The notes under the pieces: model-generated
The model's database searches: none
Told to the model about the DNA's origin: nothing
The model's input: only the letters and a program-made list of their open reading frames with translations
Made by a program: the position numbers and the translations under genes
Assembly (NCBI RefSeq): GCF_000305935.1
Contig: NC_018870.1
Span: 823,942-887,941 of the forward strand
Direction: 5' to 3'
Source: Thermacetogenium phaeum DSM 12270
GTDB taxonomy: Bacteria; Bacillota; DSM-12270; Thermacetogeniales; Thermacetogeniaceae
Length of the DNA stretch: 64,000 nt
Part shown: piece after piece, positions 16,660 through 25,713 of the stretch
Layout of the letters: every line of letters begins with the position of its first letter
Position numbering within the stretch: the first letter of the stretch is position 1

Positions 16660-17355
16660 TCAGTCCGCCGTTTCGTTAGAGCTGCCTGCTGCCAGGGCAG
16701 CTTCGGCCAGCAGAAGGGCGGCCCAGATCCTCACCCACTCCGGCGATACCTCCGCCGTTGCTATCCCCGCGGCGGCATCCTGCCGGGTTCGGGCACCTGC
16801 CGGCCGGCGTGTGGTGGGCATCTCTTCGGCGGCCTCTAAACTGCCGTTGAGGGATGACGTGTTGCGGGCGGCCTCCAGGACGCGCTGCAGGTATTTTTGC
16901 GTTTCCGGAAAAGGGGGCACCCCCTTGTATTTTTCCACCGTTCCCGGGCCGGCGTTGTATGCAGCCAGAGCGAGGCGGACATCTCCACCAAAGCGGTCGA
17001 GGAGGGAGCGGAGGTATCTGGCTCCGCCGAAGATGTTTTCCCTGGGGTCAAAGGGGTTTTTGACTCCTAGAGAGAGCGCCGTCGAGGGCATCAGCTGCAT
17101 CAACCCCTGGGCTCCGGCACGGGAAACCGCTCGGGGATTGAGGTTCGACTCCACCAGGGCGACTGCCTTCAGCAGGGCCGGCGGCAATCCCCATTTTTCC
17201 CCTGCTTCCTGGAAGATCGAGTCGAAGCTGTTCCCCTCCTTTCTGAGGGCTTTTTGCAGAGCCTGGGTGAAGTTCCCCTTTTCTCCTTGGGCAACGGATT
17301 GGGGCCGTAGGCCCTTAGATGTTGCTAAAAGGACTTCTTCAATCACGGGAAGCAC
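16660..17355 (-). CDS. Lytic transglycosylase (SLT domain)
   Basis: This 231-residue protein carries an SLT/goose-lysozyme-like catalytic domain at about residues 50-160: ALLKAVALVESNLNPRAVS with the catalytic Glu, GAQGLMQLMPSTALSLG, NIFGGARYL and LALAAYNAGPGTVEKY. It would cleave peptidoglycan glycan strands with 1,6-anhydro ends. The start appears to be GTG. No signal peptide is visible, so export is unexplained or the true start is different. The C-terminal 70 residues are low-complexity and Ala/Arg-rich. Confidence 0.92.
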   Translation of the reverse strand: MLPVIEEVLLATSKGLRPQSVAQGEKGNFTQALQKALRKEGNSFDSIFQEAGEKWGLPPALLKAVALVESNLNPRAVSRAGAQGLMQLMPSTALSLGVKNPFDPRENIFGGARYLRSLLDRFGGDVRLALAAYNAGPGTVEKYKGVPPFPETQKYLQRVLEAARNTSSLNGSLEAAEEMPTTRRPAGARTRQDAAAGIATAEVSPEWVRIWAALLLAEAALAAGSSNETAD

Positions 17356-17403
17356 CTGCTTTGCAGTAGGATTAATAATTATCGAAAAAATTCACAATAG
17401 CAT

Positions 17404-17432
17404 TTGACTAACAAAATAGTATTTGGTATTAT
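17404..17432 (+). promoter_or_regulatory. Sigma-A promoter of putative small RNA 2
   Basis: TTGACT (17404-17409), a 17-bp spacer and TATTAT (17427-17432) make a good sigma-A promoter on the plus strand, with no protein gene immediately downstream. A CRP/FNR-like palindrome lies just after the start point. Confidence 0.6.
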
Positions 17433-17437
17433 CTATT

Positions 17438-17583
17438 GTGTAAAGGGGAAGTGATTTATTTCACAAAGCATCTAAAAAAATAGAGGGATTAAAAAACCCT
17501 CTATAAAAACGAGGCCCCCGAAGCCGCCAGGTGCCCCCCCTAAAAGTGATAGCATGGACAGCTATCATCCTGGCGGCTTCTTT
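17438..17583 (+). ncRNA. Putative small RNA 2, paralogue of the unit at 7022-7137
   Basis: This plus-strand unit follows a good promoter, contains a small A/T-flanked hairpin (TAGAGGG/CCCTCTA, about 17480-17504) and ends in a 12-bp perfect stem (GAAGCCGCCAGG at 17520-17531, CCTGGCGGCTTC at 17569-17580). GGCCCCC precedes the stem and a run of seven C lies in the loop. Three stem pairs differ from small RNA 1 by compensatory double changes. On the minus strand the same bases would lie in the leader of the lytic transglycosylase gene, so orientation needs testing. Confidence 0.5.
17450..17465. promoter_or_regulatory. CRP/FNR-family binding-site candidate
   Basis: The palindrome GTGATTTATTTCAC (17451-17464) has the GTGA-N6-TCAC form of CRP/FNR sites. 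The identical 14-mer occurs upstream of fhs at 30312-30325. Its place just after a promoter suggests repression. Confidence 0.5.
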
Positions 17584-18026
17584 AATATAAGCTATTCTCC
17601 ATTGATGCTCTAATTCCTGCTGCGTAAAATGTTTTTTTTTCTTTAATCTCGTCCTCTTTTGTTACTCATTGTCGACGTCAAAATAACATCGATAACAAGA
17701 CTCTGGCAGTCGAGATACAGCATTCCTCGAACTGTGATGCATACTGGCGATCTGGCGTGACAAGGGGAGACCGTTGCGCTGCCTACTATCGCAGTATGCC
17801 TTTCCGCTCTCTTGAGCGGCAGCAGTTGGCAAATATTTTATCCGTCCCCGATGGAGGAAAAAAGAAGGATATAATCAAAGTAATATAGTGGTGTTCTTGA
17901 GAGATGTCAGGACTCCATCTTGCGGCTGTTTGGTCTGTTTATCAGGGTGCTTGGAGCCGGGCTTCTGTCAGGCTAGGTGACGGAAATCCGGAAACCTTTG
18001 CTCATCCCTGACGAGAATTCGGAAAG
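17584..18026. other. Gene-free stretch upstream of the moeB/kinase/regulator operon
   Basis: No convincing coding frame or repeat is visible in this stretch. It is a plausible place for upstream activator sites of the sigma-54 promoter at 18027, but I could not identify a clear palindromic enhancer. Confidence 0.4.
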
Positions 18027-18045
18027 CTGGTATAGATTTTGCATA
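18027..18045 (+). promoter_or_regulatory. Sigma-54 (-24/-12) promoter
   Basis: CTGG at 18027-18030, ten bases, then GC within TTTTGCAT gives the -24 GG and -12 TTGCA elements with correct spacing. It lies about 90 bases before the MoeB-like start, and the third gene of this operon encodes a sigma-54 activator with a GAFTGA motif, which fits autoregulation. Confidence 0.6.
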
Positions 18046-18134
18046 AGATTTTGGTTGAAGATTATCTTGAGAAGTATAACGAAAAAACGGAACCAGCAAT
18101 CGTTCTGTAGGTGAGATCGCAGGGAGTTGTTGCT

Positions 18135-18932
18135 ATGTTAAAGGAGCAAGAACGCGAGCGGTACAGCAGGCAGCTGATAATCGACGGCTTTGGAGAAGAA
18201 GGACAAGAGCGCCTTGCTGCGGGGAGGGTTTTGGTTGTCGGCGCCGGAGGTCTGGGATCGGCAGCTGCCTATTACCTGGCGGCTGCCGGGGTAGGAACAA
18301 TCGGGATCATCGACGACCAGGACGTGGAACTGTCCAACCTGCAGCGACAGATCCTGCACGATACCGGCAGGATCGGGATGTCGAAAGCGGAGTCGGCAAA
18401 AATGACGTTAAGTGCCCTCAATCCTGAGATCGAGGTTATACCTTATGATTTCAGACTGACCGCTGCCAATGCCCGGGAGCTTGTGGAGAGATATGATATT
18501 GTGGTTGCTGCTCTGGATAATGAGGAAACCCGTTACCTGATAAACGAGGTCTGCGTTACCTTGCGGAAGCCTTTAGTCGAGGGGGGGGTGCTGGGGTTTA
18601 GCGGGCGTCTGATGACCGTCCTGCCGGGTGTTGGCCCCTGCTATGCCTGCGTCTTCCCCCCTTCCCGGCGTGTTGGCGGGGAGGAGCCGGATGCGGGCGG
18701 CCCCCTTCCCGTTTTAAGCACCTCTCCCGGAATTATCGGCGTATTGCAGGCTCATGAGGTGTTGAAGCTGTTGCTGAAGGTAGGTAACCCGCTGGTCGGC
18801 AGGATGCTGTTTTTCGACGGTATGTCGACTTCTTTTCATGAGCTGGAAGTGAAGAGGGCCGGGGATTGCCCCTGCTGCAGTTTGCTTCGGGGAGGTGATG
18901 AAGATGCCGGAGCAGAAAGCACAGTTGATTGA
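18135..18932 (+). CDS. MoeB/ThiF/HesA-family adenylyltransferase
   Basis: E1-like enzymes of this family adenylate the C-terminal glycine of small sulfur carriers such as MoaD or ThiS. The 265-residue protein has the ATP-binding VLVVGAGGLGSAAAYYLA (from about residue 32), the SNLQRQILH motif, and paired zinc cysteines CYAC and CPCC. ATG at 18135 is preferred because AGGGAG lies eight bases upstream. A MoaD-like carrier ending in Gly-Gly is encoded 6 kb downstream beside the tungsten AOR, the likeliest partner. The gene overlaps the kinase gene by 29 bases, so cofactor supply and sensing share one operon. Confidence 0.88.
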   Translation: MLKEQERERYSRQLIIDGFGEEGQERLAAGRVLVVGAGGLGSAAAYYLAAAGVGTIGIIDDQDVELSNLQRQILHDTGRIGMSKAESAKMTLSALNPEIEVIPYDFRLTAANARELVERYDIVVAALDNEETRYLINEVCVTLRKPLVEGGVLGFSGRLMTVLPGVGPCYACVFPPSRRVGGEEPDAGGPLPVLSTSPGIIGVLQAHEVLKLLLKVGNPLVGRMLFFDGMSTSFHELEVKRAGDCPCCSLLRGGDEDAGAESTVD

Positions 18933-20610
18933 AAAGCTGACCGGTGTTTATGCCTCGAAACGCAGTTATTACACCGAATTGAAAGAGAAGATTGCGGAGA
19001 TCTCCAAGAGGAATTCTCAACTGGAGATCATCAATGAGCTGGCGCAGGAATTTAATATCAGTCTGCCGAAGGATTGCCTCGACAACACGGCGAAGAAGAT
19101 ATTTGACCAGGCCGGTCAGATTTTTTATCTGAAGCGGATTATTATTTTGACGCTGAAAGGAGGGCGGCTGTTCGCCTCTTACTGCCACCCCCTTGATGAA
19201 CGCTGCCGAAGAGGTAAAGAGATTTCCAGGTCTGCGGGAAAAACCCTCTGGGAGTCCATAACCGGGGAACGGCAGCTTGTCTGGTTCCGGGATAGCGGCA
19301 GCGAGGACGACTACCTGACGGGGCTGGGCCTGGAGGTGGCCGTGATCAGCCCTTTGATCACGCAGAACAAGATTTACGGTCTTTTTATAGTAGGGAGCGA
19401 CCGGCAGACCACGTACGATCCTTTGGACCTGGCTTTTCTCCAGCAGCTCGCCAATCAGCTGGCGATTTACCTCCAGGACGGTGCTCTCTTTGCCGAGGTC
19501 AACAGGGCGAAGTCCGAATGGGAGGCGACATTCAAAGCAGTAAGGGACAGCATCGTTCTTCTCGACCGGGAGCTCCAAATTCTGCGGGTGAACCTGGCGG
19601 CATTGCAGTTCTGCGGGCTTCCCGAGGATGAGATCCTGGGGAAGAAGTACTGCGATATCTTCTGTACGGTGAAAGGCAACTGTTCCGATTGCAGCATTAA
19701 AGAGGCCCTGGAGACGGGGGAAACGGCTACCACCCAGCGGCAGCTGGAAGACGGTCGGGTGCTGGAGATGTATGCCTATCCGGCCTTTCAGCAGATCAGG
19801 GATCTCGGTGTGGTGGTCTACCTGAAGGATATAACGGAAAGGCTGAAAATGCAGGTCCAGCTTCTGCAGGCGGCGCGCCTGGCAGCCCTCGGGGAGATGG
19901 CGGCAGGTGTTGCTCACGAACTGAATACTCCCCTTGCCGTGATTATAGGAGATGCCCAACTGCTAATGCGGGGACTGCCGGAAACAGACCGGAGATACAA
20001 GATTTTGGAGGATATCAAGGCCTGCGGGCTGCGCTGCAAGAGGATTGTGCGCGGACTGCTCACCTTTTCCAGACAGGAGCAGTACGTTTTCGAGCCTCTA
20101 TCGCTGAACAGCGTCGTCGATGAGGCCTTGAAGCTGGTGTCCTATCACATTGAGACCGACAACATCGAAATGGTCCTCGACTTAAGCGAGGATCTTCCCC
20201 CCATCGAAGGAAACGCCCAGCAGCTGGAGCAGGTCATCGTAAACCTGTTGCTTAACGCCAAACAGTCTTTCGAAAAGAAGACCGAGGGGCGCCGGATTGT
20301 GGTGCAAACGGGCTTCGATGAGGAGAGAAACCAGGTTTTTGTTAAAGTAATCGACAACGGCAAAGGGGTACCGCAGCAGATCATCACCAAGATTTTCGAT
20401 CCCTTTTTCACCAGCAAGGGCGGTGGCGGAACGGGCCTGGGCCTTTCGGTGAGCCTGGGGATCGTTCAGAAGCACGGCGGGACCATCGCTGTCGAGAGTG
20501 AGCCCGGCAAGGGATCGACGTTTACAGTCTATCTCCCCCCTTCCCCGACCCCAACCGATGGTGGGAGCGAGAACGGCGGCGGAAGGAAGGAAACGGCCGA
20601 CGGGGAATGA
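18904..20610 (+). CDS. GAF-PAS sensor histidine kinase, NtrB type
   Basis: A soluble 568-residue kinase with a short coiled-coil start, a GAF-like domain (about 40-195), a PAS domain (about 205-315), HisKA with the phosphoacceptor in GVAHELNTPLAVI (His338) and a HATPase domain with NLLLNAKQ, DNGKGVP and GGTGLGLSV. The PAS domain contains a cysteine cluster, YCDIFC and NCSDC, that could bind metal or react with aldehydes or redox signals; that is inference. ATG at 18904 has GGAGG eight bases upstream. It should phosphorylate the NtrC-type regulator encoded next. Confidence 0.92.
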   Translation: MPEQKAQLIEKLTGVYASKRSYYTELKEKIAEISKRNSQLEIINELAQEFNISLPKDCLDNTAKKIFDQAGQIFYLKRIIILTLKGGRLFASYCHPLDERCRRGKEISRSAGKTLWESITGERQLVWFRDSGSEDDYLTGLGLEVAVISPLITQNKIYGLFIVGSDRQTTYDPLDLAFLQQLANQLAIYLQDGALFAEVNRAKSEWEATFKAVRDSIVLLDRELQILRVNLAALQFCGLPEDEILGKKYCDIFCTVKGNCSDCSIKEALETGETATTQRQLEDGRVLEMYAYPAFQQIRDLGVVVYLKDITERLKMQVQLLQAARLAALGEMAAGVAHELNTPLAVIIGDAQLLMRGLPETDRRYKILEDIKACGLRCKRIVRGLLTFSRQEQYVFEPLSLNSVVDEALKLVSYHIETDNIEMVLDLSEDLPPIEGNAQQLEQVIVNLLLNAKQSFEKKTEGRRIVVQTGFDEERNQVFVKVIDNGKGVPQQIITKIFDPFFTSKGGGGTGLGLSVSLGIVQKHGGTIAVESEPGKGSTFTVYLPPSPTPTDGGSENGGGRKETADGE

Positions 20611-20636
20611 GAAGAGGATATAGGGAGGGGTAAACG

Positions 20637-22136
20637 ATAGCGGCGCGGGTTTTAGTTGTCGATGATGAGGTAGAAATGGGAAACTTTTTCCGGTTCTTTC
20701 TGGAAGGAAAGGGTTATGAGGTCGAAGTTGCCGAAAACGGCCGGCAGGCAAGGAAGGCCCTGCAGAACTATTATCACCTGGTGATGCTCGATCTGAAGCT
20801 GCCGGATACCGACGGCCTTACCCTTCTGCGGGAGGTGAAGGGGCGCCATCCCCGCAGTGAAGTTTTGATCATGACCGGCTATTCTACCGTCAAGTCTGCA
20901 GTAGAGGCCATTCAAGTGGGGGCTTACGACTATTTGGAAAAGCCCTTTGACGACCTGGATGCTCTGGAAGCCATTATCGACCGGGCCTTGAACCGCGCCC
21001 TGGCGCGGGGGGAGACCTTCGAAGACGATACACTCGCCCAGAGAAAAAAGGTGATGGAGAAAATCGGGTTTGTGGCCGGTAGAAGCGAGAAAATGCAGCG
21101 GCTGCTGACTATAGCCGAAAAGCTGGCAACCAAGAACATTACTATTCTAATCAGAGGGGAAACGGGAACCGGCAAGGAGGTGCTCGCCCGTTATATTCAC
21201 GCAGTCAGCAACCGTGCCGACCAACCTTTCCTTGCCATTAACTGCGGTGCCTTTACCGAGAATCTTCTGGAGAGTGAGCTGTTCGGCCACGAAAAGGGCG
21301 CTTTCACCGGTGCTACCAGCATGCACAGAGGAATTTTCGAGCTGGCGCACCGGGGCACCCTTTTCTTAGACGAAATCGGGGAGGCCAGCCTGGCGATTCA
21401 GGTAAAGCTTCTGCGGGTCCTGGAAACCGGGGAAATATTTCGGGTCGGTGGTGAGAAGCCGATCCGCGTCGATACCAGGGTGATCGCGGCGACCAATGCT
21501 CCCCTGGAAAAGCTTGTGGCGGAAAAGCGCTTCCGGGAGGACCTGTTTTACCGGCTGGACGTGGTGACGCTGACCCTTCCTCCTCTGCGGGAGCGGAAGG
21601 AAGATATCTGCCTGCTGGCCGAACACTTTCTCAGCAGTTACTTTGAACCTGACCAGGTGCCCCGTCTCAGCAGCGAGGTGGTTGAGGCATTAGAACGCTA
21701 TAATTGGCCGGGAAACATCCGTGAGCTTGCCAATGTGATGGCCCAGGTTGCTGCCATCTGTGACGGAAAGACCATTTTGCCGGAACATCTTCCGGCCAAG
21801 ATTACTAAAAAGCAGCGAGAAGAGGAGCAGGCCGCAGCGGCTCCCGGCGCCGATGCTGATGAGGTGAGGGCGCAGGATGACCCTACGCCTGCGCCGGACC
21901 AGCGCTGGAAGGAGGAGGCAGCAGCCGTCTTGGCAGCCTTTATCCGGGAGGTTGACGTGAAAGGTGGATTTGACCTGCCGGCTTTTATAGATGATTTGAA
22001 AAGGGTTACCTCAGACGCAGTCCGCCAACTGATCAGAAAAGCACTAGAAGAATCAGGATGGCGTTACCCGCAGGCGGCAGAGTGGCTGCAGACGACGCCC
22101 CGGGTATTGCGCTACCTTTACAAAGAAAAGAATTAA
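20637..22136 (+). CDS. NtrC-family sigma-54-dependent response regulator
   Basis: Receiver domain (about 1-120, phosphoacceptor Asp52 in MLDLKLPD), AAA+ domain (about 150-390) with GETGTGKE, the sigma-54-contacting GAFTGA near 222 and the second Walker motif (GTLFLDEIGE), then a linker and a divergent Fis-type helix-turn-helix (AAEWLQTTPRVLRYLY). The first canonical ATG (20676) would remove the receiver's first strand and acidic residues (ARVLVVDDEVE). An in-frame stop lies at 20631, so initiation must be at or near 20637, an ATA codon seven bases after GGGAGGGG. It should activate sigma-54 promoters of this operon and perhaps of the AOR genes. Confidence 0.88.
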   Translation: MAARVLVVDDEVEMGNFFRFFLEGKGYEVEVAENGRQARKALQNYYHLVMLDLKLPDTDGLTLLREVKGRHPRSEVLIMTGYSTVKSAVEAIQVGAYDYLEKPFDDLDALEAIIDRALNRALARGETFEDDTLAQRKKVMEKIGFVAGRSEKMQRLLTIAEKLATKNITILIRGETGTGKEVLARYIHAVSNRADQPFLAINCGAFTENLLESELFGHEKGAFTGATSMHRGIFELAHRGTLFLDEIGEASLAIQVKLLRVLETGEIFRVGGEKPIRVDTRVIAATNAPLEKLVAEKRFREDLFYRLDVVTLTLPPLRERKEDICLLAEHFLSSYFEPDQVPRLSSEVVEALERYNWPGNIRELANVMAQVAAICDGKTILPEHLPAKITKKQREEEQAAAAPGADADEVRAQDDPTPAPDQRWKEEAAAVLAAFIREVDVKGGFDLPAFIDDLKRVTSDAVRQLIRKALEESGWRYPQAAEWLQTTPRVLRYLYKEKN

Positions 22137-22571
22137 CAAATTAACTCAATGAGAGGGTTCCGCATTGTTCTTCCCAGTTATCCCATTTCAACTATCCCAC
22201 CAGAGATCCTTTACAACGTCCCCCAGCATACCTGTTCTTTGGAAGGAGAGATGCCGCCTCGATAACGGATTAAGAGATAAAGAGCATCTGTTTTTCCCCA
22301 GTCAAATCGCATGGAGAGTAATAAAAGAAATACCGGATTCCAGCCGGCGAAGCAAACTGAGAAAAGGGAGGTGTTGCGAGAGAGGGTCTGGTTTGTATTA
22401 GAAACTGTAAGGGTTGAAGGCGTTTCCTGACTGTTTGGTTCGAGGTGTCATAAGGCATTTTCTGAATAACGGTACCTTGGATGTGTTTCAAAGAAAAAAA
22501 GTTGTTAAAAAGAAAACAGAATCCTCAAGGGAGGTGAAGCGTCTGGCCGGAGTTGAAGGCCGGACTTGCGG
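22137..22571. other. 435-bp gene-free stretch before the AOR operon
   Basis: No convincing gene is visible. It must hold any separate promoter of the ferredoxin-AOR operon. One poor -24/-12-like site (TTGG at 22239-22242, TGC at 22252-22254) is the best sigma-54 candidate and is weak. There is no clear terminator after the response regulator, so read-through is possible. Confidence 0.4.
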
Positions 22572-23054
22572 ATGGCAAAGGTACTGATGCTCAATCCTGA
22601 GAAGTGTATATCCTGCCGCACCTGCGAACTGGCGTGCTCATTTAAACATGACAAAGAGTTTCGCCCCAGTGCGGCGCGGGTCAATGTGGTGCAGTTTGAG
22701 AAAGAGGGGATTTCTGTACCACTGATGTGTCTGCAGTGTGACACTGCAGCGTGTGAAAAGGTCTGCCCCACGGGGGCGCTTAAGCGCAATATAGCGACAG
22801 GTGCCCTGGAGGTAGATGACAATAAGTGCATCCGCTGCAAGATGTGCATTCAGGCCTGTCCCTTTGGCAATGCCTCCTATGATTCCGTGAAGAACCGGGT
22901 TCTCCGCTGCGACCTCTGTGGTGGCGATCCGCAGTGCGCCCGGTTCTGTCCCGGTGGAGCCATCACTTACGTTGAGGCGACGGCGGGGGCGCTGGCCAAG
23001 AAACGGGCGTACGCTGCAAAATTCAAAGAGGTGCTGCAGGAGGTGAGCAAATAA
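22572..23054 (+). CDS. Four-cluster [4Fe-4S] ferredoxin subunit of the AOR complex
   Basis: This 160-residue HycB-like protein has 16 cysteines in four motifs: [38 protein letters not shown] and [15 protein letters not shown], so four [4Fe-4S] clusters are expected. Proteins of this type carry electrons between a molybdenum/tungsten subunit and a partner. It ends where the AOR gene starts, which indicates a stable complex. The ribosome site is weak for ATG 22572; a TTG at 22566 with AAGG upstream is an alternative. Confidence 0.93.
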   Translation: MAKVLMLNPEKCISCRTCELACSFKHDKEFRPSAARVNVVQFEKEGISVPLMCLQCDTAACEKVCPTGALKRNIATGALEVDDNKCIRCKMCIQACPFGNASYDSVKNRVLRCDLCGGDPQCARFCPGGAITYVEATAGALAKKRAYAAKFKEVLQEVSK

Positions 23055-24859
23055 TGTACGGCTGGGTAGGTCGGATTCTGCGTGTGAACTTAAGTGACGG
23101 AACCATTAAAAAAGAGCCCTTGGACCCGATAGAGGCCAGGAATTATATCGGTGCCCGGGGATTGGGGACTCGCTTCTGGGTCAAGGAATGTGACGCCGAG
23201 ATCGATCCCCTTAGTGAAGCAAACAATTTAATCTTTATGACCGGTCCTCTGACCGGTACACTGGCAACTAATGCCGGTCGCTACAATGTTATCTGCAAGG
23301 CGCCGCTCACCGGGGCTATGGCGGCATCAAACTCAGGAGGCTATTGGGGGCCCGAACTGAAATACGCCGGATATGACGGGATCATCATTGAAGGCAAAGC
23401 TGAGAAGCCGGTTTATCTCTGGATCAACGACGATCAGGTGGAGATCCGGAGTGCAGAGCATCTCTGGGGCAAAGACGTCAATGAGACGACCGATACCCTG
23501 CGCAATGAAACCGACTTCGATGCCCGGGTGGCGTGCATCGGGCCGGCAGGGGAGAACCTGGTTAAATTCGCCTGCGTCGTCAACGACTATACCCGTGCTG
23601 CCGGGCGTTCCGGCGTCGGAGCGGTTATGGGCTCCAAAAACCTGAAAGCGGTAGTGGTCAAGGGAACTGGAGCGGTCAGGGTAGCGGATCCCGATGCCTT
23701 CATGGAAGCGCTGGCGAAGGCGAGAGAAATGGTCAAGAACCATCCGGTGACCGGTCAGGGGCTGCCTGCCTATGGCACCGGAATACTGGTAAACATCCTT
23801 GATCAATCCGGTGGTTACCCGGTCAACAACTTCCGCGATTCCGGGCAGTTTCAGTTCGCCGAGGAAACCAGCGGTGAAACCCTGGCCAAGACCTATCTGG
23901 TTCGCAACAAGGGCTGCATGGGCTGCGGCATTGGCTGTGGGCGGATCACCCGTGTACCCGAAGGGCCTTATAAGGGATTCGGAGAGGGCCCCGAGTACGA
24001 AGCCCAGTGGTCGCTGGGGGCAGACTGTGGGGTTGGTGACCTGGCGGCGATCCTCAAGGCCAACAACTACTGCAACGAGCTGGGGATGGATCCTATTACA
24101 CTGGGTAGCACTATTGCTTGTGCTTTTGAACTCTACGAAATTGGAGCCATTACTGAGAAGGAAACCGGGATACCGTTGGGATTCGGGAATGCGGCAGCAA
24201 TGGTTGAGCTTTCCAGAAAAGCTGCTTACAGAGAAGGTTTCGGCAATGATATAGCTGAAGGTTCTTACCGTCTGGCCAGCAAGTACGGGCATCCGGAACT
24301 GTCGATGAGTTGCAAGAAACAGGAAATGGCCGCCTACGACCCGCGCGTCCTGCAGGGGATGGGCCTCAACTACGCCACCAACAACCGCGGCGGCTGCCAT
24401 GTCCGCGGCTATATGACCGCTCCGGAGATATTGGGAATTCCGGAGAAGCTGGACAACCTGGCAACCGAAGGGAAGGCTCAGTGGACGAAGATCTTCCAGG
24501 ATCTCACCGCGGCCGTAGACTCTTCCGGGATCTGCCTCTTCCTGACATTTGCCATCGGAGCACCGGAACTTTCCGAACAACTCACAGCTGCAACAGGGAT
24601 TGACTTTACCGTTGAAGAAATAATGAAGATCGGCGAGAGGATCTGGAACATGGAGCGACTCTTCCTCCTGGCGAACGGCTTTACCAAAGCGGACGATACG
24701 CTGCCGCCGCGCATTTTGAAGGAGCCGGTCAAGGTCGGCCCCTGCAAGGGAGCGGTCAGCAAACTGGATGTCATGCTTCCGGAGTACTACGAGGTGCGCG
24801 GATGGGACGCTGAGGGCAGGCCGACCCCAGAGAAGCTACAAGAGCTAGGCCTCCAATAA
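23054..24859 (+). CDS. aor: Tungsten-type aldehyde:ferredoxin oxidoreductase
   Basis: AOR oxidises aldehydes to carboxylates, or the reverse, at a tungsten bis-pyranopterin. The 601-residue protein starts [16 protein letters not shown] as in the family. The [4Fe-4S] ligands fall at C288, C291, C295 and C494, to my recollection the same numbering as in Pyrococcus furiosus AOR. Pterin-binding segments include the [13 protein letters not shown] and [13 protein letters not shown] region and CIGPAGEN. The start overlaps the ferredoxin stop. Substrate range cannot be read from sequence. The downstream MoaD-like and NuoEFG-like genes suggest a multi-subunit, NAD-linked form. Confidence 0.95.
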   Translation: MYGWVGRILRVNLSDGTIKKEPLDPIEARNYIGARGLGTRFWVKECDAEIDPLSEANNLIFMTGPLTGTLATNAGRYNVICKAPLTGAMAASNSGGYWGPELKYAGYDGIIIEGKAEKPVYLWINDDQVEIRSAEHLWGKDVNETTDTLRNETDFDARVACIGPAGENLVKFACVVNDYTRAAGRSGVGAVMGSKNLKAVVVKGTGAVRVADPDAFMEALAKAREMVKNHPVTGQGLPAYGTGILVNILDQSGGYPVNNFRDSGQFQFAEETSGETLAKTYLVRNKGCMGCGIGCGRITRVPEGPYKGFGEGPEYEAQWSLGADCGVGDLAAILKANNYCNELGMDPITLGSTIACAFELYEIGAITEKETGIPLGFGNAAAMVELSRKAAYREGFGNDIAEGSYRLASKYGHPELSMSCKKQEMAAYDPRVLQGMGLNYATNNRGGCHVRGYMTAPEILGIPEKLDNLATEGKAQWTKIFQDLTAAVDSSGICLFLTFAIGAPELSEQLTAATGIDFTVEEIMKIGERIWNMERLFLLANGFTKADDTLPPRILKEPVKVGPCKGAVSKLDVMLPEYYEVRGWDAEGRPTPEKLQELGLQ

Positions 24860-24882
24860 CGCATGAATGGGGGTGATCCCCT

Positions 24883-25170
24883 TTGAAAGTGAAGTTCTTT
24901 GCTCTCCTCCGGGACATTACAGGTGTAAAAGAAACCGCGGATTTTACGGCGACTGTATTGGTAGAACTGCTGGAAAAACTATCCGAGCATTACGGAAAGG
25001 AGCTGACCCGGTGGCTCTTTGCTCCCACAGATTCCGTTCAGGAGAAACAGCTCAGTTCTGACGTGATCATTCTGGTCAACGGGAGGGCAATAGAACATCT
25101 GGCAGGTCTGGCAACACCTTTAAAGGAAGAGGATGAGGTGGCGATTTTCCCCAGGCTGGCAGGGGGCTGA
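24883..25170 (+). CDS. MoaD-like sulfur carrier protein
   Basis: This 95-residue ubiquitin-fold protein starts MKVKFFALLRDITG and ends in the Gly-Gly needed for adenylation and thiocarboxylation by a MoeB-like enzyme. It donates sulfur for the dithiolene of the pterin cofactor. The start is TTG with GGGGGTGAT upstream. Its location between aor and the NuoEFG-like genes suggests dedicated service to tungsten cofactor synthesis. No moaE is seen in the window. Confidence 0.9.
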   Translation: MKVKFFALLRDITGVKETADFTATVLVELLEKLSEHYGKELTRWLFAPTDSVQEKQLSSDVIILVNGRAIEHLAGLATPLKEEDEVAIFPRLAGG

Positions 25171-25245
25171 AAGGTGGATGGGGGTGGACCTGGAGTTCGC
25201 CCCCATTTGACCTTTTGGAGCTTTCAAGGAAAGGGAGAGGAGATT

Positions 25246-25713
25246 ATGAAGGAGTTGGAGGTTCTCGATATCATTTCCAGATATCAGGATGCTAACGGCA
25301 GAGTTTCCGGTATCCTGGGGGACATTCAGCAGAAGTACCGCTATGTTCCAGAAGAGGCCATGAAACTGGTGGCCAGGGAGCTCAAGATTCCTCTTACCCA
25401 GGTTTATGGTGTGGCTACCTTTTATGCTGCCTACAGTCTGGAACCAAAAGGGGAGCATCTGATTGCGGTCTGCCATGGTACGGCATGTCATGTTAAGGGA
25501 GCGGCTCAGCTGAGCGAGCGGCTGGAAAAGGAGTTGCAGATCAAGGAAGGTCAGACCACAAAAGACGGAAGGTTTACGCTGGAGGGCGTGAGGTGCCTGG
25601 GCTGCTGCAGCTTGGCGCCTGTGGTGAGTATCGATGGTAAAACTTACGGTCGTATGAGACCGGAAGATGTCCCCGGCACGTTGGCAGAATGGCAGGAGGA
25701 AGAGGAGAAGTGA
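25246..25713 (+). CDS. NuoE/HydC-like [2Fe-2S] subunit (module 2, AOR-linked)
   Basis: A 155-residue paralogue of the protein at 1293. Cluster cysteines are in CHGTACHVKGA and CLGCCSLAP. The ATG at 25246 follows GGGAGAGGAG; upstream in-frame starts would add an unrelated Gly/Pro-rich piece. Its stop overlaps the GTG of the next gene (GTGA), showing tight coupling with the NuoF-like subunit. Position within the AOR operon points to electron exchange between aldehyde oxidation and NAD(P). Confidence 0.92.
   Translation: MKELEVLDIISRYQDANGRVSGILGDIQQKYRYVPEEAMKLVARELKIPLTQVYGVATFYAAYSLEPKGEHLIAVCHGTACHVKGAAQLSERLEKELQIKEGQTTKDGRFTLEGVRCLGCCSLAPVVSIDGKTYGRMRPEDVPGTLAEWQEEEEK

Noticed and set aside
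22239-22254. Sigma-54 promoter for the ferredoxin-AOR operon
   Set aside because: GG and GC spacing is right, but most other consensus bases are missing and the site is over 300 bp from the gene.
22380-22450. tRNA-like segment around GGTTCGAGG
   Set aside because: No acceptor stem or other cloverleaf arms can be built around it.
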